A stretch of DNA of 64,000 nt, taken from assembly GCA_040399685.1 (NCBI GenBank), contig JBBART010000004.1:124001-188000 (forward strand), in the 5' to 3' direction. The notes under the pieces were generated by a model that worked only from the letters and a program-made list of their open reading frames with translations, did no database searches and was not told the origin of the DNA. Below, one piece after another: positions 32,343-41,862 of this stretch. The first letter of the stretch is position 1, and each line of letters begins with the position of its first letter. The DNA is from CAIQQQ01 sp040399685 (GTDB taxonomy: Bacteria; Pseudomonadota; Alphaproteobacteria; Acetobacterales; Acetobacteraceae). The position numbers and the translations under genes were made by a program.

Positions 32343-33523
32343 CCCGGCCCATCCGCCTGGGCGTGGCCGGGCTTGGGCGTGGGTTCATGCTGATGCTGCC
32401 GACCTTGTCGCGGCATCCGTTGGTGCAGCTTGTGGCCGCCGCCGACCCACGGCCGGAAGCCCGCGCCGCGTTCGCTGCTGATTTCAACGCCCAGGTTTAT
32501 GACAGTGTTGAGGATCTGTGCGCCGATCCATCGGTGGAGGCGGTTTATATTGCCACGCCGCACCAGTTTCATGTGGCCCATGTTCAGGCCGCCGCCCGGC
32601 ATGGCAAGCACGTGATGGTGGAAAAGCCGATGGCGCTCAATCTGGCCGATTGCCAGGCGATGATCGACGCGGCGGAGGCGGCCAGAATCTGGCTGCTGGT
32701 GGGTCATAGCCACAGTTTTGATGCGCCCTATCTGGCCACGCGCGCCCTGATCGCAAACGGCGCGCATGGCGATGTGCGCATGATCACCGCCACCAATTTC
32801 ACCGACTTTTTGTATCGTCCGCGTCGGCCGGAGGAACTCGACACCAGCCAGGGTGGCGGCGTGGTGTTCAGCCAGGGCGCGCATCAGATAGACATCGTGC
32901 GCCTGCTCGGCGGGGGGCTCGCCCATAGCATTCGCGCCGCCACCGGACGGTGGGACGACACCCGCCCCACCGAGGGCGCCTATAACGCGTTCCTCACGTT
33001 TCAATCCGGCGCCTCCGCCACGCTCACCTATAACGGCACGGCGCATTTCGACACGGACGAGTTCTGCGGCTGGACCGGTGAGTTGGGCCAGCCCCGCAAC
33101 CCGGACCAGTACGGCGTGGCCCGTGCCGGGCTGCGCGGCATTGAATCGCCGGAGGCCGAGGCGGCGTTGAAGAACAAGCGCGCCTATGGATTGGCGCCGA
33201 TGCCGGATTCCGCTCCGGCCGCGCACAACCATTTTGGTTTGGTCATCGCCTCCTGCACCCATGCCGACCTGCGACCCTTGCCGAACGGTGTGATGATCTA
33301 TGCCGATGCTGGCCGGCATTTGCAGGAACTGCCCTGTCCTTCGGTGCCGCGTGCCGAGGTGATCGACGAACTGCACGCGGCCATTGTGGGTGGTATCCCG
33401 CCCTTGCACAGCGGCGCGTGGGGCATGGCGACGGTGGAGGTGTGCCGCGCGTTGCTGCAATCGGCGCACGATGCACGCGAGGTGGTTTTGCGGCACCAGA
33501 CAGCGGTGCCGGCCGGGCGCTGA
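32339..33523 (+). CDS. Gfo/Idh/MocA-family dehydrogenase (dihydrodihydroxyphthalate dehydrogenase-like)
   Basis: The protein is 394 aa from TTG 32339, overlapping the reductase stop (TTGA). A later start would remove the Rossmann motif (RLGVAGLGRGF). The family motif EKPMAL is present (about residues 98-103), with VYIATPHQFH before it. The Pht4/OphB enzyme that oxidises cis-4,5-dihydro-4,5-dihydroxyphthalate is of this family and lies next to Pht2/Pht3, as here. That function is likely but not proven. The substrate side is typical of aromatic dicarboxylates. Confidence 0.85.
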   Translation: MTRPIRLGVAGLGRGFMLMLPTLSRHPLVQLVAAADPRPEARAAFAADFNAQVYDSVEDLCADPSVEAVYIATPHQFHVAHVQAAARHGKHVMVEKPMALNLADCQAMIDAAEAARIWLLVGHSHSFDAPYLATRALIANGAHGDVRMITATNFTDFLYRPRRPEELDTSQGGGVVFSQGAHQIDIVRLLGGGLAHSIRAATGRWDDTRPTEGAYNAFLTFQSGASATLTYNGTAHFDTDEFCGWTGELGQPRNPDQYGVARAGLRGIESPEAEAALKNKRAYGLAPMPDSAPAAHNHFGLVIASCTHADLRPLPNGVMIYADAGRHLQELPCPSVPRAEVIDELHAAIVGGIPPLHSGAWGMATVEVCRALLQSAHDAREVVLRHQTAVPAGR

Positions 33524-33579
33524 TATTGCGGCGGTGGCATTCGTCGCAATATGCCGTGGATGACTCAGGGATGTCTGAC

Positions 33580-34254
33580 ATGACCGCAATCATCATCGGC
33601 GCCACCGGCGGCGTTGGCCGTGCGTTGACCGAGGCGTTGGCCGAAAGCGGCCAATACAGCCGCGTCATCGGCCTCGGCCGGCAGAGCGATCCGCCGTTGG
33701 ACCTGTTGTCTGAGGCGAGCATCGCGGCGGCGGCGGAAAGCTGCGGCACCGGCCTGGGGCTGGTGATCGACGCCACCGGCTTCCTGCATGGTGACGGCTT
33801 CACCCCGGAGCGAAGCTGGAAGCAGATGGACCCGGCGCACATGGCCCACGCCTTCGCCATCAACGCCATCGGGCCGGCGCTGCTGATGAAGCATTTCCTG
33901 CCGCGCCTGTCGCGGGATGGACGCGCGGTGTTCGCCACTCTGTCCGCCCGCGTCGGCAGCATTCAGGACAACCAGTTGGGCGGCTGGTATGCCTATCGCG
34001 CCTCCAAGGCGGCGTTGAACCAGCTGATGCACACGGCCGCGATCGAATTGCGGCGGCAGAGCCGGGAGTCGATCTGCGTCTCCATCCATCCGGGCACGGT
34101 CGCCACCGGCCTGTCTGCGCCGTTCGCGAAAGCGGGGTTGGAGTTGCAGGACACAGCCCTGGCGGCGCGGCGCATCCTGTCCGTTCTGGATGCGCTCGCC
34201 CCCAGCGACAATGGCGGGTTTTTCGATCATCACGGCGTCGCCATCCCGTTCTGA
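33580..34254 (+). CDS. Short-chain dehydrogenase/reductase (C-factor type)
   Basis: The protein is 224 aa from ATG 33580, preceded by CAGGG nine bases upstream; ATG 33571 is nearer to that site and less likely. The NAD(P) motif GATGGVG sits near residues 6-12, and the catalytic Tyr/Lys are in YAYRASK (about residues 138-144). The form is that of the C-factor SDR subgroup. It is last in the rightward group reductase-Gfo/Idh-SDR and may reduce a pathway carbonyl. Its last 25 bases overlap the convergent glycosyltransferase gene. Confidence 0.82.
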   Translation: MTAIIIGATGGVGRALTEALAESGQYSRVIGLGRQSDPPLDLLSEASIAAAAESCGTGLGLVIDATGFLHGDGFTPERSWKQMDPAHMAHAFAINAIGPALLMKHFLPRLSRDGRAVFATLSARVGSIQDNQLGGWYAYRASKAALNQLMHTAAIELRRQSRESICVSIHPGTVATGLSAPFAKAGLELQDTALAARRILSVLDALAPSDNGGFFDHHGVAIPF

Positions 34255-37034
34255 TCCAGGCCCAGATGGTGGCGCAACGCGGTCTGGATCGCATCGTCCA
34301 GCACGCGCTTGCCCATGGCCAGCGAGTGCTTTTCCTGCACCAGATCCTGGCCTTGATCGGATAGGATTTGCCAGAGCTTGGGGTCTTGATGCAGGCGCAG
34401 GCAGGCGTTCGCGAACTCCTTGGCGGTGTCCGCGAGCAGCACGTCGCAGCCCTCGCGCAATTCCATCCCCTCAGCGCCGCAGGAGGTTGAAACCACCGGC
34501 AGCCCATAGGACATGGCGGTGGAAATCTTGCCCTTGGTGCCGGCGCCGATGCGCAGGCTGCACGCAAACACCCTGACGCTGTCGAACACGCTGCGAAGAT
34601 CGTCGATCTGGCCGGTGACGGTCACATGCGGTCCGGCCAGCGCCAGCACCTCGGCCGTGGGGTTGGCGCCGGCGATGATGAAGCGCGCATCCGGTATCTG
34701 GCGGTGTATCAACGGCAGCACGTCGCGCACGAAGAACGTCACCGCGTCTACATTCGGGGTGTGGTTGTAGCCGCCGAGGAAGCAGAAATCCTTACGGTCC
34801 GTAAAGCCGGTTTTGGTGCCGTGAAACGGAAACATGAAGGGCCACACAACGACTGGCGCGTTCGGGGCCTCGGCGTGCAGCAGCGCCTGCTCATAGGTAG
34901 AATGGGTGATGGTGCAGTCCACACGCCGGATCAGCGCCAGTTCGCGTTGCCTCATGGCGGCGGCCTCCGCCAGCGCCGTCACGTCGCTGTGCTGGCGCGC
35001 CTTTCGCTCCATGCGCAGGAAATGCAAATCCATCGTGTGAAACAGGATCGGCGCCTGCGGGGCGAAGCGGCGCAGCGTGTCGATCACCTGTTCCAGAACC
35101 GTCACGCGATAGACCAGCACCACGTCGAACCGCGGGCCGTGGCGGCGGAGATAGTCCTCGAAATTGGCCTCGTAGGGCGCATAGGCCACATCGACGCCGG
35201 CTTGCATCAGATCTGTCGAGTGTCCCGGCTGGAACAGGAAATTGTCCTGCGGCACAAAATGCGCCTGGTAGCCGAGTTGCTGGAACAACGACAGCGTCAA
35301 CGTGGTGGTGACCGAGCCCGCGTCCTGCAACGGCGTGGGCGTTGTGGCATCCACCACCAAGGCGCGCAGCCGTGTGGTGCGGTCGCGTTCCAGGAACGGC
35401 GCCTGCCCGTTGGGGCGATGCATGGCCAGGTCACAGCGCCAGCGCAGGAACAGTTTCCGGCTGTTCACCACCTGATGGGCCTTCACGCCCTGGGTGGTGT
35501 CCGTGCCGGAGGTGCGGCCCTCGTCATGCACCACGCGGGATTGCGGCTGGAACCACACCTCATGCCCCATGGCGCGAACGCGCATGGCGAGATCGGCATC
35601 CTCGCAATAGGCGGGGGCGAAATGGGTGTCGAAGCCGCCCAGGCGTTTGAACAAGGCGGATGGCAGCATGATGGAACAGCCGCTGACGTAATCCACCCGC
35701 CGCGCGTGACAGTAATGCGGCCGGTTGGGGTCGTCGTTGCGGCCGTCATTCCAGCAGGACCCGTCGCGCCAGATGATGCCGCCCGCTTCCTGGAGCGAAC
35801 CATCGGGATAGAGCATCTTGGAGCCCACCAGCCCAGCATGGGGGAACTGCGCGAAGCTGCGGACCAGCGCATCCAGCCAGCCGGTCACAACGCGGGTGTC
35901 GTTGTTGAGGAACAGCACGAAGTGGCCGCGCGCTGCCGACGCGCCGGCGTTGCAGCTTGCGATGAAGCCATGATTTTCCGACTGCCGCAGCAGCCGGATG
36001 CCGTGAATGCGGGCGAGCAGATCGGCGCTGTCGTCGGGCGATGCATCGTCGATAACGATGATTTCGGCTGTCACTGCCGAGGTCAGCGCGAACAGACTGT
36101 CGAGGCAGGACAGCGTGGCGGCGAGCTGCCCATAGACGGGAATGATGATCGACACCTCCGGCTGCGCCAGTGCCGCGTCATGCGATGCTGCATTCAGGGA
36201 TGCGATAGCGTCGTCGAACAAGGGTGCGTCGCCCAGCAAGGCGAAGCGTCGGAGATATGCGGCGCCAGCATCAGCTTCCAGCAGAACATCATCATCAACC
36301 CGCTGGTCATAGGCGTCCATGCGCCCGACACGGTTGGCTGCAAGCGGCCATGCATGAAGCGCGTTCGGCATGGCGAATGGTCCTGGCCGCGCGGTGCTGG
36401 GTGCTGCATCCAGACTGCGCCGCAGCTGGGCGATGTCTTGGCGTTGCTGGAACAGCAGGGCGTCCTTGTCCATCAGGCGCTCGACAAGGGCTGCGGCAGT
36501 GGTGCGTGCGGTGGTCGGCGCTGGTGCGGGGCAGGGTTTGGGCGGTGAGGCTGACATCAGCCGGGGCAGGGTGTCTGGCGGATCGCCGGTCTGCAGGAAC
36601 ATGCTGCCGATATCTGGCAGCGTGTCGTTCGATGCGAGGTGGATCAGGCGGTCCGGCGCGACGCGAACGGGGGCAGCGAGCGCCAGGATGCGGCTTGCAG
36701 CGTGGCGGTCGTCGCAGAGCAGCGAGCCGTGCAGGCCGCGCTGCTGCACCGTTGCCACGTGGCGAAAATACCGGCCCAGGGCGGTGCGCAGCTTTGCATC
36801 GCCGTGCCCGCCTGTTGGCTTTTCGGCCACCACCAGAATGCCGGACGCCTCGACCGCGCAGGCCCAGTCGGGCAGGCAGGCAATGATCTGCCCGGCGCTC
36901 TGGGCGGCCAGTGCAAGCACAATCCCGGCGGTCTCGCCGGCGGTCAGATGATCGGCATCTGCGATGCGTCCGGCATGGCGCAATCCTGCCAGGAAATCCC
37001 GAACCGGGCTGATGGCATCAGGCGACATGGGCAA
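34230..37034 (-). CDS. Large glycosyltransferase (GT2 + GT4-like) with a unique N-terminal region
   Basis: This 934-aa protein resembles the one at 21377. The GT2 domain starts near residue 294 (VSIIIPVYGQL, VIDDASPDDS, LFLNNDTRV, AYCEDADLAMRVRAMG). A GT-B-like domain begins near 580 and ends with GAGTKGKISTAMSYGLPVVS. The first ~160 residues have no beta-module; they resemble a worn Rossmann-type region (ILVVAEKPTGGHGD) and may be a degraded methyltransferase or glycosyltransferase-associated domain. It overlaps the upstream epimerase gene by 17 bp. A surface-glycan role is inferred. Confidence 0.85.
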   Translation of the reverse strand: MPMSPDAISPVRDFLAGLRHAGRIADADHLTAGETAGIVLALAAQSAGQIIACLPDWACAVEASGILVVAEKPTGGHGDAKLRTALGRYFRHVATVQQRGLHGSLLCDDRHAASRILALAAPVRVAPDRLIHLASNDTLPDIGSMFLQTGDPPDTLPRLMSASPPKPCPAPAPTTARTTAAALVERLMDKDALLFQQRQDIAQLRRSLDAAPSTARPGPFAMPNALHAWPLAANRVGRMDAYDQRVDDDVLLEADAGAAYLRRFALLGDAPLFDDAIASLNAASHDAALAQPEVSIIIPVYGQLAATLSCLDSLFALTSAVTAEIIVIDDASPDDSADLLARIHGIRLLRQSENHGFIASCNAGASAARGHFVLFLNNDTRVVTGWLDALVRSFAQFPHAGLVGSKMLYPDGSLQEAGGIIWRDGSCWNDGRNDDPNRPHYCHARRVDYVSGCSIMLPSALFKRLGGFDTHFAPAYCEDADLAMRVRAMGHEVWFQPQSRVVHDEGRTSGTDTTQGVKAHQVVNSRKLFLRWRCDLAMHRPNGQAPFLERDRTTRLRALVVDATTPTPLQDAGSVTTTLTLSLFQQLGYQAHFVPQDNFLFQPGHSTDLMQAGVDVAYAPYEANFEDYLRRHGPRFDVVLVYRVTVLEQVIDTLRRFAPQAPILFHTMDLHFLRMERKARQHSDVTALAEAAAMRQRELALIRRVDCTITHSTYEQALLHAEAPNAPVVVWPFMFPFHGTKTGFTDRKDFCFLGGYNHTPNVDAVTFFVRDVLPLIHRQIPDARFIIAGANPTAEVLALAGPHVTVTGQIDDLRSVFDSVRVFACSLRIGAGTKGKISTAMSYGLPVVSTSCGAEGMELREGCDVLLADTAKEFANACLRLHQDPKLWQILSDQGQDLVQEKHSLAMGKRVLDDAIQTALRHHLGLDQNGMATP

Positions 37035-37992
37035 GCTCGTAGTCCAGCACGGCGCGGAGTGTGGCTTCGATCGGCGTGGTCTGTTGCCAGCCGGTGCGTT
37101 GCTTCAGCCGGTCGTTGCGGCCGAAGATGATCGCTTCGTCGGAGGGGCGGAACAGCGCCGGATCGGGCCGCGTGGGCAACGCCCTGCCGGCAAGGTGCTC
37201 GAACAAGGCAACAAGATCGCCGATCCGGTGGGCGGTGTCGCCGCAGATGTTGTAGGCCTCGCCAGGGTCGCCGAAATTGGCCAGCAGGATGAGTGCGGCC
37301 ACCAGGTCGCGCACGTCGATGATGCTGCGACGGGTTTCCAGGTTGCCGACCCGCAAGGCTGTGTCGCCAGCGGATTTGGTGCGCATGATGTGCGCCACGC
37401 GGGCGGCAAAGTCGCTGATCACGTCGGCGCTTTTGCGTGGGCCGGTGCAGTTGAAGATGCGGGCGCGGATGCAGCGAATGCCGTCGTTGCACCAGTATTG
37501 GCGGGCCAGCAGATCTTGCGCCACTTTCGACACGCCGTAGGGATGCAACGGCAGCATCGGCGTGTTCTCGCCAACCGGGGAATTGGCTTCGGTGAGGCTG
37601 TCGCCATACTGCGCCGACGAGCACGCCACCACCACCATCGGGTTGTAGGACGCATCCACGGTGCGAACATGCTTGATGGCCTCGAACACGTTCACCGTGC
37701 CTTGCACGTTGATGTCAAATGTCTCCCATGGGTTTGACCAGGACAAGGTCGGCAGGCTCTGGGCGGCCAGATGATAAATCACCTGCGGCCAGGTGGCGTC
37801 GATCGCGCGGCGCACCGGTTCGCTGTAGCGCACGTCCAGTTCGCGCATGGCAAAGCGTTCGTTGATTTCCGCAATGCGCATGGTGGGGCGATGGAAGCTG
37901 CCCACCACATCGTGCTCGCCTTGTTCGGCCAGGATCTCCAACAGGTGCGAGCCGATCATACCCGCGGCGCCGGTGATAAGAATACGCGCCAT
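37018..37992 (-). CDS. NAD-dependent epimerase/dehydratase (GDP-6-deoxy-mannose reductase-like)
   Basis: This 324-aa extended SDR has NAD motif GAAGMIG (residues 8-14), the active-site YGVSK (about 151-155) and SSAQYGD (about 125-131). The closest family by pattern is RMD/GDP-4-keto-6-deoxy-mannose reductase or GDP-mannose 4,6-dehydratase. It would supply a nucleotide deoxysugar for the neighbouring glycosyltransferases. It is the first gene of the leftward operon with the 934-aa enzyme and is divergent from 38075. Confidence 0.82.
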   Translation of the reverse strand: MARILITGAAGMIGSHLLEILAEQGEHDVVGSFHRPTMRIAEINERFAMRELDVRYSEPVRRAIDATWPQVIYHLAAQSLPTLSWSNPWETFDINVQGTVNVFEAIKHVRTVDASYNPMVVVACSSAQYGDSLTEANSPVGENTPMLPLHPYGVSKVAQDLLARQYWCNDGIRCIRARIFNCTGPRKSADVISDFAARVAHIMRTKSAGDTALRVGNLETRRSIIDVRDLVAALILLANFGDPGEAYNICGDTAHRIGDLVALFEHLAGRALPTRPDPALFRPSDEAIIFGRNDRLKQRTGWQQTTPIEATLRAVLDYELAHVA

Positions 37993-38074
37993 TACCTATG
38001 TTTCTCCTGATGTTCGGTCGTTACTTTCCAGTGCTGCCAAGGCGGTTGCAGATGCAGTAAAAGGGGCGTGATGC

Positions 38075-38962
38075 ATGAATGTCGACCATGTGAAATCACC
38101 TATGCCGCAGTCGCGGCTGGACGTGGTGTCCGATGAGATCACGGCCCTGGAAGGGTCTTTGAGTTTGGTGCGGGCACGGTTGCAGCGACCGCGCGCGGCG
38201 GACCAGATGCTGGCGCGGATGGCTGCGATGCTGGCGGCGTGCGGCAACGAGCGGCCTGGCACGCCGGGGTTTGCCGCCAGGGTGGCGTGCGACGCATTGG
38301 GCGAGCGTGCAAAATCGATCCGGCTGAACGCGCGGCCAACCTTGCCCGCGATGAGCGTGGTGCTGTGCGCCCATCATGTGGATGCGGCATTGTGTGCCAT
38401 GCGCGATGTGGCGCCCCTGCTGTCGTGTGCCGGCGCGGAAATGCTGTTGGCCGATGGCGGCGACGATCCGGAGGTTGCATTGCTGGCCTCGGTGGTGCGG
38501 CATCTGCGCGTTATCGGTGGCGATGGCGCGGCGCGTGCCTGCAACGCCGCCGTCCGTGCCGCGCGGGCGGAGTGGGTTATCCTGATGGATGCGGCGGAGA
38601 GTGTGCCCCGAAGCTGGGTGCTGCCACCGCCGGATTGCGCCTGGGTGGGCGTGGCAGGCACCGCAAGGTTGGTGCAAGTGGGCGTGCCGTTGGGCGATGT
38701 GGCTGCGGATCTGCCCGCGTGGCGCCTTGTCGTGTCCCGCCAAAATTGGGAGGCGGCCGGTGGGTTGGATGCGGAGATGGTGGACGGGCAGGGGCTTGAG
38801 CTTGCCGATCTGTGTCAGAAACTGCGGCTTCTGGGCGTGCGGTTGGTGCCGGTTGGCGACGCAGCGCTGGTCCAGGTGGCCCCGCCAGACCGGGTTCGCG
38901 CCTGGCATGCGATGGATGCGTTTCGCGCCCGATGGGGCGACAGCGCGCCACGCCCGGCATGA
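38075..38962 (+). CDS. Degenerate GT2-like protein
   Basis: This 295-aa protein starts with a helical stretch (residues 1-85). A GT-A-like core follows: MSVVLCAHHVDAA, MLLADGGDDPEV and ARAEWVILMDAAE, resembling the strand, DxD-like and acceptor parts of family 2 transferases. The second aspartate motif is weak, so it may be a small or inactive transferase. AAGGGG lies 8 nt before ATG 38075. The next gene, a methyltransferase, overlaps its stop (ATGA). It probably belongs to glycan assembly. Confidence 0.65.
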   Translation: MNVDHVKSPMPQSRLDVVSDEITALEGSLSLVRARLQRPRAADQMLARMAAMLAACGNERPGTPGFAARVACDALGERAKSIRLNARPTLPAMSVVLCAHHVDAALCAMRDVAPLLSCAGAEMLLADGGDDPEVALLASVVRHLRVIGGDGAARACNAAVRAARAEWVILMDAAESVPRSWVLPPPDCAWVGVAGTARLVQVGVPLGDVAADLPAWRLVVSRQNWEAAGGLDAEMVDGQGLELADLCQKLRLLGVRLVPVGDAALVQVAPPDRVRAWHAMDAFRARWGDSAPRPA

Positions 38963-39738
38963 CGGCGCAGCACGCACGCTTTCCTGGCGAGAGCTTCATC
39001 TCGCAGGCCGAGTTCGACCTGTATTGCCGTGAGAGCCAGGACCAGCGCGACGCCCGCTTTGGCTATGAGCGCGACATGTCTGATGGCGGCGCTGATCTGG
39101 TGCGGGACGGGATCTGCGCCCCGTGCCTGCGGCTTACCCGGTTCAGCACGCCCTGCGCCTCGTCCCCGGATTGGCGCGATGGCCAGATTTGTGACTGCGC
39201 CGATCGACTGGGCCAGCGGGCGCGGGCGATGCTGCATTTTCTGGAGGCGCGGGCTGGTCTGGATGCATGGACACGGGTGCTGCTGCTGGGGCCGCCGTCA
39301 CCGCTTGATGCGCGTCTCGCTGCCGGACGGCCTGAGCCGCTGCGAACTGCGCGGCTCACCACCCTGCCGCATGCATACCGGCTGGAGGTGCCGGATGCGG
39401 CGGTTAATCTGATTGTTGCCTGGGATGTGCTGCATCACGTGCCACCGCTGGAGGCGGCGTTGTGCGAGGTGCGGCGCGCGCTGGCGCCGGGGGGGCGTTT
39501 TGTGTTCACCCTGCCCTTTCATTATCGCGCCGCCCGCACCGTGTCATCGTTGGACCAGGTGCCGCGCAAGGCGGGGCGATTGCCGGCGGAGTTTGGAGGC
39601 GAGGTTCACGGAATCGGTTGGGATATTCTGGACATGCTGCGCGTGGCCGGGTTTTCCCAGGCACACGCGCATCATTATTGGTCAAACGAACTTGGCTATC
39701 TTGGTGTGTTCAATCTGTTGTTCTCGGCAAGTACGTAA
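38959..39738 (+). CDS. SAM-dependent methyltransferase
   Basis: The protein is 259 aa from ATG 38959, which overlaps the upstream stop. The late class I methyltransferase motifs are clear: DAAVNLIVAWDVLHHVPPLEAAL (in parts, motif II/III) and LAPGGRFVFTLPFHY. The motif I glycine loop is modified (VLLLGPPSPLDAR). Four or more cysteines near residues 54-80 (GICAPCLRL, CDCAD) may bind zinc. It probably methylates a sugar or glycan end in the cytoplasm. Confidence 0.75.
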   Translation: MTAQHARFPGESFISQAEFDLYCRESQDQRDARFGYERDMSDGGADLVRDGICAPCLRLTRFSTPCASSPDWRDGQICDCADRLGQRARAMLHFLEARAGLDAWTRVLLLGPPSPLDARLAAGRPEPLRTARLTTLPHAYRLEVPDAAVNLIVAWDVLHHVPPLEAALCEVRRALAPGGRFVFTLPFHYRAARTVSSLDQVPRKAGRLPAEFGGEVHGIGWDILDMLRVAGFSQAHAHHYWSNELGYLGVFNLLFSAST

Positions 39739-39741
39739 CAC

Positions 39742-41862
39742 TCATGGCCCGCTGCGAACGCCTTTGGCCGTGGCTTCGGCCACCAGCCGCTTGGCGTCCT
39801 CAGCCAGCAGCATGCGGCGGGTCACCAGCGCATCCGCGGCACGGCTGAGTGTGGCCACATAGGCGTCCTGCGTCGGGTAGCGTTCTTCCAGCGACAGGCG
39901 GGGATCGTGTGCCGCCTCACGCTCGGCCTTGGTGGCGGCGAACGGGATGAACGAGCCCTGGAAATTGCAGAACCCGCCATCGAACAGCTCCGGCCGGAAG
40001 GTGTTCCAGCCGGTATAGGTGCCGATCGGGGCGCCCAGATACACGTCGCGCACGCCGCCGATGTCGATGCCGTCCGCATCCACCTGCGGCACCAGAATGG
40101 CGTAGCTGGCCGCGCCCACGGCCGGCGGCTCACGCGTGATGATGCCGGAGCTTTCGCCGGCCCGATATTTCGGCCCGAAATCCAGCACATGCAGTTCGCT
40201 CACAGCGCCGGTATAGGGTGCCGCCGGCCGGGTCACGCCGCCGTAGGTGGTGGCGGGAATGGTGGGGAAGCGCACCTGATCCGGCGCCACCAGCGTGGCA
40301 TCGGCGATGCGCGGGGTAATGGAATTCGGCGGCTGGCGGTTGTCACGCACCCAGCCGGTCAGGTTGGCCAGCAAGGCGCGCATGGTCCAGGTGTGTGGGT
40401 TCGGGTTGGCCTGCTGCTGGCAGAAATTGAACGGCGCCTTGGCTGGCAGCGGCAGGCCCGCAGGGCCGTGCTGGGTGCTGGCCATGATGAAGCTGCGCAC
40501 ATTGGCGGGCTCCGGCGCGTCCTTCAGGCCCAGCGGATCGGTCAGGCCCAGCGACTGGCGGCCTTCCCAGATTTCCAACGCCGTGGCGGCGTGGAACAGG
40601 CGCGGGCAGGTGTTGTCGGCGGTGCAGCGGTCGAGCAGTCCCTGGGTGCGCCCCGTCAGCGGATCGGCCTGCTTTGCGTAGGTGAAGGGGAAGTCATAGG
40701 CGGGGAAATCATGATCGATCTGCTGGCCCCAGGCGCGGCCTGGCTGGGAGAAGCGCAGGTTGAGCGGCATCAGCCCGCCGCCGATATGTGGCATGGCGCC
40801 ATCAAACACGCGCACGCCGTCCTCGCCGCGATTGAAGCCGAGAGCGATCATGCTGCGGATGAAACGCCCGCTTTGCGATGTGCCCATGACGATGGATTTC
40901 ACCGCAGGCCCGTGCACCACCGGGTTTGCGGTGCCTGCCGCATCCTTGGCCGCGTGTTGCAGGAAGGTGCCGAGGTCGCGTGCGACGGCGAAACCCAGCC
41001 CCATCACCAGCGGATCGCGCGCCCGGTAGACGAGTTCATACAGTTGCCCCGGCTTAAATCCGGCGGGCAGGCAGATCTGTGTGTCATTGGCGGCATCGCA
41101 GCCGCCGAACCGCCATTCGCTGTTGGCAATCGTCGTGCGCGGGCCGCCCTGGCGGGCGCGAACGGTGAGGGTGGGCAGGAAGCCGCCTTCGAGCTTCGCC
41201 GTGTTGTCGGTGTTTTCGGTGGGGTAGCTGGCATGGGTCATGCCGGTGAACCAGCCGCTGGACAGGTTCAGCGTGGTGGCCGGCGCCTGCACCACAAGCT
41301 CGGTGCGCATCACGCCGGCAAGCCTGCTGCCGTCGGGGTTGCGGGCCGCCGGCACCTTGAACAGCATCCGGTCCGCCCCCGGCAGCACGTCCGCCTGCCA
41401 GCCGAACCAGATGGTGGTGTAGCCCTCGCGTTGCAGCCAGCCATCGCCGGCTTTTTCCATCTTGTTGGTGATGGCCGGGCCGCCTTCAACGTCGGCATTG
41501 AACAAGGGCACGGCGCCCTTGTTGCCGCGGTTGAGAATGTTGAACAGCAGAACGTTGTTCGACTTCTTGGGGTCCATCGGGCGGATGATGTCGATGTCGG
41601 TGCTGTATTCCACCATGCCGCGCGCGTTGCGCGGCGCCAGTGCGATATCCTGAATGCCGCTGTTGGACGCCGATTTTGGATCGACCTCGCCAAAGGCGCG
41701 ACCGATCACGCGCTCATAGGTGCCGGCTGCCCCGAAGCTGGCGCCGCCGAAGGCCGGCTCGGTTCGGGTGATGTCGAGTTTGACGATTCGTGCCTGGGCT
41801 GGCGCGCCGATCAGGCATAAGGCAGAAGCGGCCCAAAGGACCGTTGCTCGTGTATGCTTCAT
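39742..41862 (-). CDS. Secreted alpha/beta hydrolase-domain protein
   Basis: The protein is 706 aa from ATG 41862, giving a signal peptide (VLWAASALCLIGAPAQA). The nucleophile elbow GTSQSGRF lies near residues 345-352, and a later His (STQHGPAG) and acid complete a plausible triad. This is the large alpha/beta hydrolase family seen in polyaromatic- and ester-degrading bacteria, whose substrates are mostly unknown. It is divergent from the TRAP transporter at 42056, with 193 bp between them, so it may release the acid that the transporter imports. That link is inference. Confidence 0.78.
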   Translation of the reverse strand: MKHTRATVLWAASALCLIGAPAQARIVKLDITRTEPAFGGASFGAAGTYERVIGRAFGEVDPKSASNSGIQDIALAPRNARGMVEYSTDIDIIRPMDPKKSNNVLLFNILNRGNKGAVPLFNADVEGGPAITNKMEKAGDGWLQREGYTTIWFGWQADVLPGADRMLFKVPAARNPDGSRLAGVMRTELVVQAPATTLNLSSGWFTGMTHASYPTENTDNTAKLEGGFLPTLTVRARQGGPRTTIANSEWRFGGCDAANDTQICLPAGFKPGQLYELVYRARDPLVMGLGFAVARDLGTFLQHAAKDAAGTANPVVHGPAVKSIVMGTSQSGRFIRSMIALGFNRGEDGVRVFDGAMPHIGGGLMPLNLRFSQPGRAWGQQIDHDFPAYDFPFTYAKQADPLTGRTQGLLDRCTADNTCPRLFHAATALEIWEGRQSLGLTDPLGLKDAPEPANVRSFIMASTQHGPAGLPLPAKAPFNFCQQQANPNPHTWTMRALLANLTGWVRDNRQPPNSITPRIADATLVAPDQVRFPTIPATTYGGVTRPAAPYTGAVSELHVLDFGPKYRAGESSGIITREPPAVGAASYAILVPQVDADGIDIGGVRDVYLGAPIGTYTGWNTFRPELFDGGFCNFQGSFIPFAATKAEREAAHDPRLSLEERYPTQDAYVATLSRAADALVTRRMLLAEDAKRLVAEATAKGVRSGP

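Noticed and set aside
34626..36548. A 640-codon plus-strand frame opposite the 934-aa glycosyltransferase
   Set aside because: Shadow of the real gene; composition is the mirror of GT codons and no family pattern is seen.
39907..41820. A 637-codon plus-strand frame opposite the alpha/beta hydrolase
   Set aside because: No RBS or domain; the minus-strand gene has a signal peptide and nucleophile motif.
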